A stretch of DNA of 64,000 bases from positions 124,001 to 188,000 of the forward strand of contig NZ_QNUF01000008.1 of NCBI RefSeq assembly GCF_003385455.1, read 5' to 3'. Below are positions 7,830-15,913 of the stretch, piece after piece. How positions within the stretch are numbered: position 1 is the first letter of the stretch; every line of letters starts with the position of its first letter. The DNA comes from Chryseobacterium rhizosphaerae (GTDB lineage Bacteria > Bacteroidota > Bacteroidia > Flavobacteriales > Weeksellaceae). The notes under the pieces were generated by a model. It was not told where the DNA came from. It saw only the letters and a program-made list of their open reading frames with translations, and did not search any database. The position numbers and the translations under genes are program-made.

Positions 7830-9104
7830 CTAATTTTGAGTCAGATTATTTCCATGATCATAGTAATTAAAATCCTTAATATGAAGATGTTCATTATTTC
7901 CCCATAATGATATGGGTGGGTATGTGTTCCATTCTGTGAATTGAAAATCATCCCTGAAAGCATTTCCCATCATATTTAAATAATGCTCGTGATTGGTATA
8001 TTGTAGCTCTTGATTATAATATCTGAAATCTATGACAATATTATGTGTAGCACCTTGATACACTCTGCTAAAACTGTTGCCTATCAAATTTATTGTACCT
8101 CCGGTATAAGGAACGTAAAACAAGTCAACTCCATTTACTGTACCCTCAAAATAGCAGTTAATTAAGTTTAAAGAATTTTTGCCATTTTTACCGATATATG
8201 AGCAGACTAGAACATCTCCAAAATTACCTTCAAAATCACAAGTGTCAAATTTTACATTATGCGCGCCTTCTAAGTGAACTCCTAAAGTTTCATTAGAATT
8301 AAATACACAGTTCACAAAATTTAATAGATTAGGGTTTGTGACATTGTTGGTCGGAATAGGGTCATTACCAATATCGGCTTTAAATGCTTCTTTACAATAA
8401 TCTATTTTTAAATTTTTAAAATAAGATACACAACAGTCAATTAATGTAAACCCTCTTGTAAATCTAAAAATATGTATTTCCTCAATATTTAATAAAATTA
8501 ACTTTTCAATTTTTATAGCAGTTCCACCTGTTGCATTAGTTGTATCAGCCCTTTTTATTGAAAAATGTTTGGCATTAAATCCATTAACACGATCAGGAGA
8601 ACTGCCTTTTACATCAAAAACAACATGTCCATCATCGCCTTCATCATAAATCTGAGTCAAATTTATTCCTCGTCCTATTAATTCAAATTTCCGATCTTTA
8701 CCATTGCTGTTTCCATCATTATTATTAGTTGTAAAATCAATAGCTATTGTTTTTGAAACTTTTATTTTGCCCGCCGGCAACGTAATATTCCACCCTACTC
8801 TAACCCCAAAATTTACAGCTTTCTGTAAAGCATCGGAATCATCAGTAATATAATCAGCTTTTACACCAAATCTTTTTGCCGATATTTCTGAACCTGACAG
8901 AATACTGGTATCCACATAATATTCACCATTTCTTTTTCGATAAATAATCCCATCCACTTTAGAATCGTCCATTAAATAATTATTAATCCAATGGGTAATC
9001 TTTTTAAAATTTACATTTTCGTGGGTGTAGCTATCAACTAACTGTACTAAATCATCATTTTGATAAGTACTTCCGGCTGTAAAAAAATCTTCTGTATAAA
9101 TCAT
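7830..9104 (-). CDS. Right-handed beta-helix protein with pectate-lyase-3-like start
   Basis: A 424-residue protein with no signal peptide. Residues 1-75 are a mostly polar head. FGVKADYITDDSDALQKAV (79-97) is the signature that opens Pectate_lyase_3-type beta-helices, which also occur in phage tailspikes and depolymerases. The rest is repetitive, with many short Asn/Phe/Ile strands such as NLLNFVNCVFNSNETLG, fitting a parallel beta-helix up to about 380. No catalytic residues can be named. It is AT-rich, stands alone between unrelated genes and ends in a strong terminator. A phage-derived spike and a polysaccharide-binding or -cleaving protein are both possible. How it would leave the cell is unclear. 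Confidence 0.65.
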   Translation of the reverse strand: MIYTEDFFTAGSTYQNDDLVQLVDSYTHENVNFKKITHWINNYLMDDSKVDGIIYRKRNGEYYVDTSILSGSEISAKRFGVKADYITDDSDALQKAVNFGVRVGWNITLPAGKIKVSKTIAIDFTTNNNDGNSNGKDRKFELIGRGINLTQIYDEGDDGHVVFDVKGSSPDRVNGFNAKHFSIKRADTTNATGGTAIKIEKLILLNIEEIHIFRFTRGFTLIDCCVSYFKNLKIDYCKEAFKADIGNDPIPTNNVTNPNLLNFVNCVFNSNETLGVHLEGAHNVKFDTCDFEGNFGDVLVCSYIGKNGKNSLNLINCYFEGTVNGVDLFYVPYTGGTINLIGNSFSRVYQGATHNIVIDFRYYNQELQYTNHEHYLNMMGNAFRDDFQFTEWNTYPPISLWGNNEHLHIKDFNYYDHGNNLTQN

Positions 9105-9252
9105 ATTTTTTAATTTTGTTTCATAAATATAGGATACATCAGCGCCAAAACTTGACGCATTAAAAAAATAGATATCTTATAGTTGCAAAGAAGTTTTTTT
9201 TGCGCATAATTCTTTATTAATTTTGCAGAAATAAAATACATCCCCTTTCTGA

Positions 9253-9750
9253 ATGACAAAAATCCTTCTCCTTTCCGACTCCCATTCTTATATTGATGAC
9301 CGAATCTTAGAATATGCATCCCAGGCAGATGAAGTCTGGCATTGTGGTGACTTTGGAAGCATGGATGTTATAGAACAGCTGGAAAAAATAAAACCATTAA
9401 AAGGGGTTTACGGAAATATAGACAACGCTCAGATCCGTTCTGAATTTCCTGAAGTAAACCGTTTTCTTTGTGAAAAACTGGAAGTTTTGATGATCCATAT
9501 TGGAGGATATCCCGGAAAATACACTCCATTAACCAGGAATGAAATAACCCACAAGGCTCCAAAACTGTTTATCTCAGGACATTCCCATATTTTAAAGGCT
9601 ATGTATGATGAAAAGAACAACCTTTTACACCTCAATCCCGGAGCTTGTGGAAAACAGGGATGGCACAAGATGAGAACCATGATGCGTTTTGTCGTTGATG
9701 GGGAAGAAATAAAAGACCTTGAGATTATTGAATTGGGACCGAGAGTGTGA
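9253..9750 (+). CDS. YfcE/MJ0936-type metallophosphoesterase
   Basis: A 165-residue calcineurin-like phosphodiesterase. The metal-binding motifs appear in order: LLSDSHSYID (D-x-H), CGDFGSMD, GNID, a mid-protein His in IHIGGYPGK, and SGHSHILK (G-H-x-H) before NPGACG. Family members cleave phosphodiesters in vitro. The natural substrate is generally unknown. A candidate -7 box TAATTTTG lies at 9218-9225, giving a leader of about 20 bases. The next gene (Smr domain) is 96 bases downstream with its own candidate promoter. Confidence 0.9.
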   Translation: MTKILLLSDSHSYIDDRILEYASQADEVWHCGDFGSMDVIEQLEKIKPLKGVYGNIDNAQIRSEFPEVNRFLCEKLEVLMIHIGGYPGKYTPLTRNEITHKAPKLFISGHSHILKAMYDEKNNLLHLNPGACGKQGWHKMRTMMRFVVDGEEIKDLEIIELGPRV

Positions 9751-9779
9751 AGAGTTTGAGGGCTTGAGAATAAAGGAGC

Positions 9780-9811
9780 TTGCCTTCAATACATTTTACT
9801 TTTTACCTTTG
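9780..9811 (+). promoter_or_regulatory. Candidate Bacteroidota promoter for the Smr gene
   Basis: TTG at 9780-9782 and TACCTTTG at 9804-9811 are separated by 21 bases, close to the -33/-7 (TTTG/TAnnTTTG) consensus of Bacteroidota. The predicted start site would leave a leader of about 30 bases before the ATG at 9847. Confidence 0.45.
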
Positions 9812-9846
9812 TACAAATTAGTGATCCAGACAAGTCTTAAAAAATT

Positions 9847-10341
9847 ATGAAGATTGGCGATAAAGTTTCTGTGGTAGATGAAGATTTAAGCGGAGTTGTA
9901 ACTTCCGTGAAAGGAAATATTGTGGTTTTTAAAGATGAATACGGCTTTACTCATCAATATCCAAAAGAAAAACTGGTTCCCAAAGATGCTGATCTTTATG
10001 AAAATATAAGAATCATAAGAAAAGCAGAACCTAAAAAAATCATTTCTAAGAAACATCAGAAAAATCATTTGGTTCTGGACCTTCATTTTCATAATTTAGT
10101 AAAGAATCCCAGCGATTATGACAGTTTTGAAAGACTGTTTATTCAAAAGGAGAAATTGACAGAAGTGTTGGCCTTCTGCAGAAAAAACAATTTGAAAAGA
10201 CTTGAAATTGTTCATGGTATTGGGGATGGTACTTTACAGAGGATGGTACGGGATGTTTTGGAAAGCCAGGTGAATATTGATTTTTATAATAAGGAAATAC
10301 TTCACCACCAATCGGGTGCGGTAATGGTAGAATTTCACTAA
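9847..10341 (+). CDS. Smr-domain protein
   Basis: A 164-residue protein. Residues 1-45 (MKIGDKVSVVDEDLSGVV...) form a small SH3-like beta domain. The C-terminal 90 residues are an Smr domain, with LDLHFHNLV (the LDLH motif) and EIVHGIGDGTL (HGxGxG motif), as at the end of MutS2. Smr domains are nucleases or nucleic-acid binders acting in DNA recombination or on stalled-ribosome mRNAs. With no MutS part, the role here is open. It is followed after 18 bases by the DUF3822 gene and probably forms a unit with it. Confidence 0.85.
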   Translation: MKIGDKVSVVDEDLSGVVTSVKGNIVVFKDEYGFTHQYPKEKLVPKDADLYENIRIIRKAEPKKIISKKHQKNHLVLDLHFHNLVKNPSDYDSFERLFIQKEKLTEVLAFCRKNNLKRLEIVHGIGDGTLQRMVRDVLESQVNIDFYNKEILHHQSGAVMVEFH

Positions 10342-10359
10342 ATTTGCAGCAATTGAAAT

Positions 10360-11076
10360 ATGAACGTACTTAATTTACTTTTTACCAAAGACGGATTGAT
10401 CTACCAGATTGTGAAGAATAAAAGCATTCTGGAGGAAAAATCTTATTTCGTTACAGAAGAAACACCAGCCAATCTTATTGAAGAAAAGCTTGATGATATT
10501 CTTATCAAACAGCGTTTTGATGAGATTCAGATCATTTCTGCACTGAATCATTTTACTCTGATGCCGGAAGGATTTTCAGAACATGATGCAGGATTTGACC
10601 TGATAGCCTTCAATGCTCCGGCAGACAGGAACAAAGAAGAGCTGATGCTTTCAATTAATAAAAAATTCAATATCCAGTTTTACTATACTTTTCCAAAACA
10701 TTATTACAAAAAAATAAAAGAACTGGCTGTTCCGGTGCATTTTAATTTTTCCGGAGAGAAGTTTTTAAGTTCTATCAACAATAAAAATAACAAAGAAATT
10801 CACATCAATCTTTACCATAATCAATGTGAGTTTTTTGCTATCGATCAAAAAAAAGTAATCCTGTACAACAACCTGGATGTCAATTCAGAGGTTGACTTCC
10901 TTTACTTTATTATGTTCACGTTAAGCAAATTAGGTTTTGGAATCAATGATACCAACTTTTTCGCTTATGGAGAAACCACGGAAAATGAAACATTCATTTC
11001 CGAGCTGCAAAAATTTGTCAGAAATCTTAAAATAGTTTTTGACAATGTTCCCAACAAAAATTTTATACTTAATTAG
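10360..11076 (+). CDS. DUF3822 family protein
   Basis: A 238-residue cytoplasmic protein that I recognise as DUF3822, a Bacteroidota family often encoded just upstream of rsmD, as here. The sequence suggests an actin/hexokinase-like fold (NVLNLLFTKDGLIYQIV at the start, IHINLYHNQCEFFAID in the second half), but no intact ATP-binding motif is visible. Its function is unknown. A TAAATTTG box at 10339-10346 could give it a start site of its own a few bases before the ATG. Confidence 0.75.
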   Translation: MNVLNLLFTKDGLIYQIVKNKSILEEKSYFVTEETPANLIEEKLDDILIKQRFDEIQIISALNHFTLMPEGFSEHDAGFDLIAFNAPADRNKEELMLSINKKFNIQFYYTFPKHYYKKIKELAVPVHFNFSGEKFLSSINNKNNKEIHINLYHNQCEFFAIDQKKVILYNNLDVNSEVDFLYFIMFTLSKLGFGINDTNFFAYGETTENETFISELQKFVRNLKIVFDNVPNKNFILN

Positions 11077-11158
11077 ATTACAGCTACAGGAAACAGAGAG
11101 GGAATCTCAGAAATATGTACCCTGTTTTTATAATCTACCACATAAACCTTAAAAAAAT

Positions 11159-11734
11159 ATGTTCAGAATAATATCCGGAAAATGGAAAGCTAAAAAAATT
11201 GCCGCTCCAAAAAACTTCGATGTAAGACCCACTACGGATTTTGCTAAGGAAGCTTTATTCAGTATTCTGGAAAACAAATATGACATGCAGTCCATTTCCG
11301 TTCTTGATTTATTTGCGGGAATCGGTTCCATTTCATTAGAGTATGCTTCCAGAGGATGCAAGAATGTAACCTCCGTAGAAATGAATCCTAAACACACAGG
11401 TTTCATTAATTCTACAGCATCTGAATTGGACATGTCACTTCAGATCAATGTACAGAGAGACGATGTTTTCGACTGGCTTAAAAAGTTCAGAAATAAAAAA
11501 TCTTTTGAAATTGTTTTTTCAGATGCCCCATTCGAAATGGAGGAGAAAAAATATTATGAACTGATTTCTTTAGTATTAAATAATAAATACTTAAAAGAAA
11601 ACGGAGTTCTTATTGTAGAGCATCAAAGCAGAATGAAGCTTGAGCATCCCAATCTGGTAGATACCAGAAAATACGGAAATGTAAGTTTCAGTTTTTTTGA
11701 GCCGAATAAAGAAAATGATAATCAGGAAATTTAA
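11159..11734 (+). CDS. rsmD: RsmD-type 16S rRNA (guanine966-N2)-methyltransferase
   Basis: RsmD methylates G966 of 16S rRNA during 30S assembly using SAM. The 191-residue protein has the N-terminal RIISGKWKAKKI signature, RPTTDFAKEALFSIL, and the SAM-binding loop LDLFAGIGSIS (49-59). The catalytic motif, normally (D/N)PP(F/Y), reads DAPF (122-125), with Ala for the first Pro. Otherwise the family match is strong. The gene ends inside a hairpin shared with the convergent hxlR-type gene, overlapping it by four bases. Confidence 0.92.
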   Translation: MFRIISGKWKAKKIAAPKNFDVRPTTDFAKEALFSILENKYDMQSISVLDLFAGIGSISLEYASRGCKNVTSVEMNPKHTGFINSTASELDMSLQINVQRDDVFDWLKKFRNKKSFEIVFSDAPFEMEEKKYYELISLVLNNKYLKENGVLIVEHQSRMKLEHPNLVDTRKYGNVSFSFFEPNKENDNQEI

Positions 11735-11745
11735 TTCCTGATTAT
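11718..11745. terminator. Terminator shared by the convergent rsmD and HxlR genes
   Basis: ATAATCAGGAA (11718-11728) pairs with TTCCTGATTAT (11735-11745), followed by a T run on the plus strand. The hairpin contains both stop codons, so the last residues of the HxlR protein (KIIRN) are encoded by the terminator stem. Confidence 0.75.
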
Positions 11746-12078
11746 TTTTTTTGATATATCAGGTGCACTTTTCCCCCAGTTTGTAATTGCTTCCAAAACA
11801 GGCAGCAGGGTTTTTCCAAAATCAGTTAAGGTATATTCTACCATTAAAGGTGGTTTTTCCGTGAACACTTTTCTGTCAATAATTCCATCTTCCTCCATCT
11901 GTTTAAGCTGAAGGCTCAACGTTCTTTCCGTAATGGTGGGAATTTCCTTTCTTATTTCATTATATCTTTTGGCTCCTGCAATTAAATGATATAAGATTAC
12001 CGCTTTCCACTTGCCTCCTATAAATCTCATCGTTACACTGGTGCAGCAAGGATATGATTTGTTATCTACTGTGTACAT
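11731..12078 (-). CDS. HxlR-family transcriptional regulator
   Basis: A 115-residue winged-helix regulator of the HxlR/YodB/HypR type. The core is FIGGKWKAVILYHL, RYNEIRKEIPTITERTLSLQ (recognition helix) and VEYTLTDFGKTLLPVL (wing and dimer helix). Two adjacent Cys (11, 12, in YPCCTSV) sit where redox-sensing members carry their regulatory Cys, so it may sense electrophiles or quinones. It is divergent from a nitroreductase gene with a shared 85-base promoter region holding a YodB-like operator. It probably represses that gene and itself, by analogy with B. subtilis. Confidence 0.9.
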   Translation of the reverse strand: MYTVDNKSYPCCTSVTMRFIGGKWKAVILYHLIAGAKRYNEIRKEIPTITERTLSLQLKQMEEDGIIDRKVFTEKPPLMVEYTLTDFGKTLLPVLEAITNWGKSAPDISKKIIRN

Positions 12079-12079
12079 T

Positions 12080-12161
12080 TTTTATACTATCATTTTTTAC
12101 CGTTATTGCAAAGTTAATAAACTTAAATTAATTTTGTAACTATAAAAATGATAGTATAAAA
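12080..12161. promoter_or_regulatory. Divergent control region with 18-bp inverted repeat and HxlR-type operator
   Basis: TTTTATACTATCATTTTT at 12080-12097 is repeated in perfect inverted form at 12144-12161. Each copy sits just before a start codon. On the nitroreductase side the copy completes ACTAT-N7-ATAGT (12139-12155), the spacing known for YodB-type operators. Its promoter is TTG (12106-12108), 20 bases, TAATTTTG (12129-12136), so the operator covers the expected start site. The hxlR-side -7 box is TAACTTTG on the minus strand (12116-12109). Confidence 0.8.
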
Positions 12162-12163
12162 TT

Positions 12164-12763
12164 ATGAGTTTTTTAGAAAAAATGAAAACAAGGTATACTG
12201 TAAAAAAGTATAACCCACAGGGAAGCATCAGTGCAGAACAAGTGAAAGAGCTACAGGAAATTCTGAGCCTTAGCCCTTCTTCTATCAACAGCCAGCCATG
12301 GAATTTTATCTTTACAAATAATTCTGAACTTAAAAATCAATTGGCAGAAGTCTCTTACATCAATAAAGAAAAAGTATTGGATTGCAGTCATTTGATTATT
12401 TTCCAGGTATTAAAAAATACACAAGATTTTGAAAGACAAATTGAAGAGAATCTTCCGGAAGGAGCTGTAAATTATTACCGAAACAGGGTAAAACCTAAAG
12501 GTGAAGCAGCGGTAAAATCCTGGCTAGCCCATCAGGTATATTTATCATTAGGAATATTCCTATCTGCATGTGCAGCGATGGGTATAGACTCTACTCCTAT
12601 GGAAGGAATAGAACCTGAACAATATGATGATATTCTGAAAAATGAAAAGTATGAAACGCTGTTCGCCGTAGCTATTGGCCAAAGGGAAGAAACAGATTCC
12701 AATCAACCCAAATTCAACCCGAAAACAAGGCTGAAAGCTGAAAAAGTAATTATAGAGGGATAA
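12164..12763 (+). CDS. NfsB-like nitroreductase (NAD(P)H-dependent oxidoreductase)
   Basis: A 199-residue FMN-dependent nitroreductase-family protein. The N-terminal RYTVKKYNP gives the Arg pair that binds FMN phosphate, SPSSINSQPWNFIF is the second FMN contact, and IGQREE is the C-terminal segment. Such enzymes reduce nitroaromatics, quinones or flavins using NAD(P)H. Control by the divergent HxlR regulator suggests induction by reactive electrophiles or quinones, as for yodC and hypO in Bacillus. The physiological substrate is unknown. Confidence 0.88.
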   Translation: MSFLEKMKTRYTVKKYNPQGSISAEQVKELQEILSLSPSSINSQPWNFIFTNNSELKNQLAEVSYINKEKVLDCSHLIIFQVLKNTQDFERQIEENLPEGAVNYYRNRVKPKGEAAVKSWLAHQVYLSLGIFLSACAAMGIDSTPMEGIEPEQYDDILKNEKYETLFAVAIGQREETDSNQPKFNPKTRLKAEKVIIEG

Positions 12764-12776
12764 AATATCTCTTTAC

Positions 12777-12823
12777 AAAACCTGGAATACGAATGGATCA
12801 ATGCATATAATATTCCAGGTTTT
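12777..12823. terminator. Bidirectional terminator between nitroreductase and LacI genes
   Basis: AAAACCTGGAATA (12777-12789) pairs with TATTCCAGGTTTT (12811-12823) across a 21-base loop. It overlaps the end of the LacI-type gene (stop at 12798), so it serves both convergent genes. Confidence 0.65.
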
Positions 12824-13847
12824 CTTTCGCTATAATTTGTACCGGTGACATATAAAAAGAATTCAGCTGTTCTCCATGTACAAGATGTTCAAACATAAGT
12901 TTGACACTTTTATATCCTTGCTGAAAAGGTTCCTGACCAATAAGAAAAGTAATAATATCCTGATTCAGATATTTTTTATTCTCCTCAGTCACATCATATC
13001 CAACGACCAGATCCAGTTTTATCTGGTGTGTTTCAAAATACCGTCCTGCTTTGGTTATGGAGTTGGAGGGAAAGAACACTCCACCAATATCTTCATGAGC
13101 ATGTAAGCTTTCTCCTAACAATTTATAATAGAGTTGAGTATTTTTATTCGGAACTCTTAATTTCTCAATGATCACATGAGAAGTATGGTCTGAGAAAAAG
13201 CTCATAAATCCTTTCACCCGCTGGTCCAATCCATAATAGTTTTCAAAGTCTTCTAAAACCTCCACTATTAAGACCCGGGGTTTATTCGTATTTTGAGCGA
13301 TGTGGAAAATTTTGGCAGCAAGCCTCCCGCTTGCAAAAGAATCCTGTCCTACAAAAGAAATGTTATTGAGTCCTTTCAAGGGAACATTCAAAAACAGATA
13401 AGGAATATTAAGGGCATCCAATGCAGCACTTCTTTCCTGTGTTTCTTTAGCAAAATGTGGAGCTATAATAATCCCGTCCAGATTTTTATTCTTCAGGATT
13501 TTATCTAATTCCTTATTGTAAGAATCTACATTAAATTCATCAAAATAAGAAACGGAAACTTTCATTCCATAGCTCGAAACTTCTTCTACTGCTTTAAGCA
13601 CTCCTTTTTTAGGATATTCCCAAAATGGACTGGCCGCATTAAACAAAGGCATTAAAACCGCTACCTGATACACTTTATTAAGTGCCAAATTACGGGCAAT
13701 AACATTAGGCTTGAATCCGCCTGCCTGTTCTATTATTTCTATTACTTTCTTTTGGGTACTTTCCGCCACTCCCCCTCTGTTATGCAGTATACGGTCCACT
13801 GTTCCAGGGGAAACATTCGCTAATCGGGCAATCTCCTTAATTGTCAA
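12798..13847 (-). CDS. LacI-family regulator, probable regulator of the iol operon
   Basis: A 349-residue LacI/PurR-type regulator. Residues 1-45 form the helix-turn-helix and hinge (MTIKEIARLANVSPGTVDRI...). The rest is a periplasmic-binding-protein-like effector domain (VAVLMPLF, GIIIAPHF, FVGQDSFASGRLAA). It faces the inositol operon with 222 bases between, which hold a perfect 12-bp palindrome over the operon promoter. The natural inference is an inositol-responsive repressor. Firmicutes use a DeoR-type IolR and many Proteobacteria an RpiR-type one. The effector is not known from sequence. Confidence 0.88.
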   Translation of the reverse strand: MTIKEIARLANVSPGTVDRILHNRGGVAESTQKKVIEIIEQAGGFKPNVIARNLALNKVYQVAVLMPLFNAASPFWEYPKKGVLKAVEEVSSYGMKVSVSYFDEFNVDSYNKELDKILKNKNLDGIIIAPHFAKETQERSAALDALNIPYLFLNVPLKGLNNISFVGQDSFASGRLAAKIFHIAQNTNKPRVLIVEVLEDFENYYGLDQRVKGFMSFFSDHTSHVIIEKLRVPNKNTQLYYKLLGESLHAHEDIGGVFFPSNSITKAGRYFETHQIKLDLVVGYDVTEENKKYLNQDIITFLIGQEPFQQGYKSVKLMFEHLVHGEQLNSFYMSPVQIIAKENLEYYMH

Positions 13848-13975
13848 AATATATGATTTAGTGTAAATAAGTCTTCAACAAATATAGAAAACATTTCATT
13901 CCTTTTGTTCTACCCGTCTCAAATTCCCATGAAATCTACAAATAACTAAAAATAAAATAAATATTTTATAAATAT

Positions 13976-14006
13976 TTTGCTAATTATAAATAAATATATA
14001 AATTCG
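13976..14006 (+). promoter_or_regulatory. iol operon promoter
   Basis: TTTG at 13976-13979 and TAAATTCG at 13999-14006 lie 19 bases apart and match the Bacteroidota TTTG/TAnnTTTG consensus with one mismatch. The predicted start site near 14012 falls inside the palindromic operator, leaving a leader of about 58 bases. Confidence 0.6.
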
Positions 14007-14017
14007 TGTTCGAACAC
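14006..14017. promoter_or_regulatory. Palindromic operator of the iol operon
   Basis: GTGTTCGAACAC is a perfect 12-bp palindrome with a central CG pair, the usual centre of LacI-family operators. It lies on the predicted transcription start, 53 bases before the first iol gene, so a bound repressor would block initiation. Confidence 0.65.
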
Positions 14018-14069
14018 AATGATAAAAAATTAAACAATCAAGTTGATTTTTTATAAATTCAATAATTAA

Positions 14070-15017
14070 ATGAAAACTAACTCGGTTACCCTTTTTAAAG
14101 AAGCTTACGGAAAGTTTTGTATTCCTGCGATCAACATTTCGATGCCTGAGCAGATTCATGCTTTATTTAGTACAGCACAAAAGATGAATGCTCCATTTAT
14201 TATTCAGACTACTCCGGTTGCCAGAGAATACATGCACCCTCTTATGCTGATCAACTGCGTAAAGGCTGCCGCTAAAATATATCCCGATGCTCTTTTCGCC
14301 CTGCATCTCGATCACGGTAATGAACCGCATATTGACAGTGCTATTGAATCAGGAGAATATACATCTGTGATGATCGATGCCTCGCATGATCCTTTGGAAA
14401 AGAATATTGAACGGACAAAAAAAATATCCCACAGAGCCCATCTTAAAAATATTTCTGTTGAGGCAGAGCTTGGGGTACTGAGTGGTGTGGAAGATCATCT
14501 TAATATAGAAGAAGAGAACGCATTGTATACCAATCCTGCCGACGTGGAGTACTTTGTAAAAGAGGCGGGCTGCGACAGTCTTGCTGTTGCTGTAGGAACA
14601 AGCCACGGTGCTTATAAATTCTCCGGAGGCAAAGGACTCCGTTTCGATCTCCTGAAGGATATTCAGAAAAGAGTCCCGGATTTCCCTATTGTTCTTCATG
14701 GTGCTTCATCCATAGACTATGAAGAAATAAAACGTATAAATGCAGCGGGAGGAAACATTAAAGAAGATGCAAAAGGTATTACGGAAGAAGAGATCAGAAA
14801 AGCCATCCCCTACGGAATATGCAAACTCAATATCGCTACCGATCTTAGAATATTATGGATAAGAATTCTCAGAGAATATTTACAAAATCACCCCGATCAA
14901 TTGGATCCTTTAAGACCGGGCATTCAGTATATGCAGGAACTCGAACTTCTTATCGCTAAAAAGTTTGAAATACTAGGCAACACTAATAAAACACAACTAT
15001 ATAAAAAACACATATGA
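14070..15017 (+). CDS. iolJ: Class II aldolase, probable 6-phospho-5-dehydro-2-deoxygluconate aldolase
   Basis: A 315-residue class II (zinc) ketose-bisphosphate aldolase. HLDHG (about 83-87) carries zinc ligands, SVEAELG the acidic segment, VGTSHGAYKF another ligand His, and LHGASS the last ligand and phosphate loop. In an iol operon the expected reaction is cleavage of 2-deoxy-5-keto-gluconate 6-phosphate to dihydroxyacetone phosphate and malonate semialdehyde (IolJ). Sequence alone does not separate this from fructose-bisphosphate aldolase, so the role rests on context. It is the first gene of the operon and overlaps iolE by four bases. Confidence 0.85.
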   Translation: MKTNSVTLFKEAYGKFCIPAINISMPEQIHALFSTAQKMNAPFIIQTTPVAREYMHPLMLINCVKAAAKIYPDALFALHLDHGNEPHIDSAIESGEYTSVMIDASHDPLEKNIERTKKISHRAHLKNISVEAELGVLSGVEDHLNIEEENALYTNPADVEYFVKEAGCDSLAVAVGTSHGAYKFSGGKGLRFDLLKDIQKRVPDFPIVLHGASSIDYEEIKRINAAGGNIKEDAKGITEEEIRKAIPYGICKLNIATDLRILWIRILREYLQNHPDQLDPLRPGIQYMQELELLIAKKFEILGNTNKTQLYKKHI

Positions 15018-15895
15018 TACAATTAGGAATTGCTCCCATTGGCTGGACTAATGATGACATGCCTGAGCTGGGAGAAGATATTACTTTCGAACAATGCATC
15101 AGTGAGATGGCCCTGGCCGGCTATAAAGGCTGTGAAGTTGGAAATAAATACCCTAAAGATCCTGTAATCTTAAAGAAATATCTCGACATCAGAGGGCTTA
15201 CTATCTGTAACCAATGGTTTAGTTATGAATTGACTGCTAAATCGTATGAACAGGTAAAACAGGATTTCATGAATCAGCTGCATTTTCTAAAACATTTCAA
15301 TTCTAAAGTAGTGGGTGGTGCAGAATGTGGGAATACCATTCATGGGAAATACAATACTCCCATCACACAACGGAAAAAAGCATCGGATGAAGATTGGAAA
15401 AAATTAACCCATGGACTGAACGAACTGGGTAAAATAGCATTGAATGATTTTGGAATGCACCTTTCCTACCATCATCATATGGGAACAATGATACAGACCA
15501 TTGATGAAACTGACCGCCTGCTCAATGAAACAAAAGAAGAATATGTAAAACTTAATTATGATTGTGGCCATTTTGCTTTTGCCAATGAAGATCCGGTTGA
15601 AGCATTAAAAAAATTCATAGGCCGGACAACCCATATCCATTTCAAAGATGTAAGAAAAAATATTCAGGAACAGGTATATAAAGACAACAACAGCTTTTTA
15701 CAGGCAGTGAAACTAGGCATATATACTGTCCCTGGAAATGGTAACCTCGATATGCATACGCTGGCTCAAATTATACATCAAAATGATTATAAAGGATGGA
15801 TCGTAGTAGAGGCAGAACAGGATCCCGCTAAAGCCAACCCTTTTGAATATGCCCAGAAAGGCTACCAATTCATGACAGAAACTTTAAAATTTTAA
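15014..15895 (+). CDS. iolE: Myo-inosose-2 dehydratase
   Basis: A 293-residue TIM-barrel protein of the AP endonuclease 2-like family. IolE dehydrates 2-keto-myo-inositol to 3D-(3,5/4)-trihydroxycyclohexane-1,2-dione. The opening LGIAPIGWTNDDMPELG is highly typical of the family. SYHHHMGTMIQT, LNYDCGHFAFA and THIHFKDVR give the metal ligands. VPGNGNLD precedes the final strand. The ATG overlaps the end of the aldolase gene and iolG follows after 18 bases. Confidence 0.95.
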   Translation: MIQLGIAPIGWTNDDMPELGEDITFEQCISEMALAGYKGCEVGNKYPKDPVILKKYLDIRGLTICNQWFSYELTAKSYEQVKQDFMNQLHFLKHFNSKVVGGAECGNTIHGKYNTPITQRKKASDEDWKKLTHGLNELGKIALNDFGMHLSYHHHMGTMIQTIDETDRLLNETKEEYVKLNYDCGHFAFANEDPVEALKKFIGRTTHIHFKDVRKNIQEQVYKDNNSFLQAVKLGIYTVPGNGNLDMHTLAQIIHQNDYKGWIVVEAEQDPAKANPFEYAQKGYQFMTETLKF

Positions 15896-15913
15896 AAAAA
15901 GAAAAATACATTT

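Noticed and set aside
9110-9319. 69-codon minus-strand frame across the phosphodiesterase gene start
   Set aside because: Antisense to the start of a well-supported gene and without family features.
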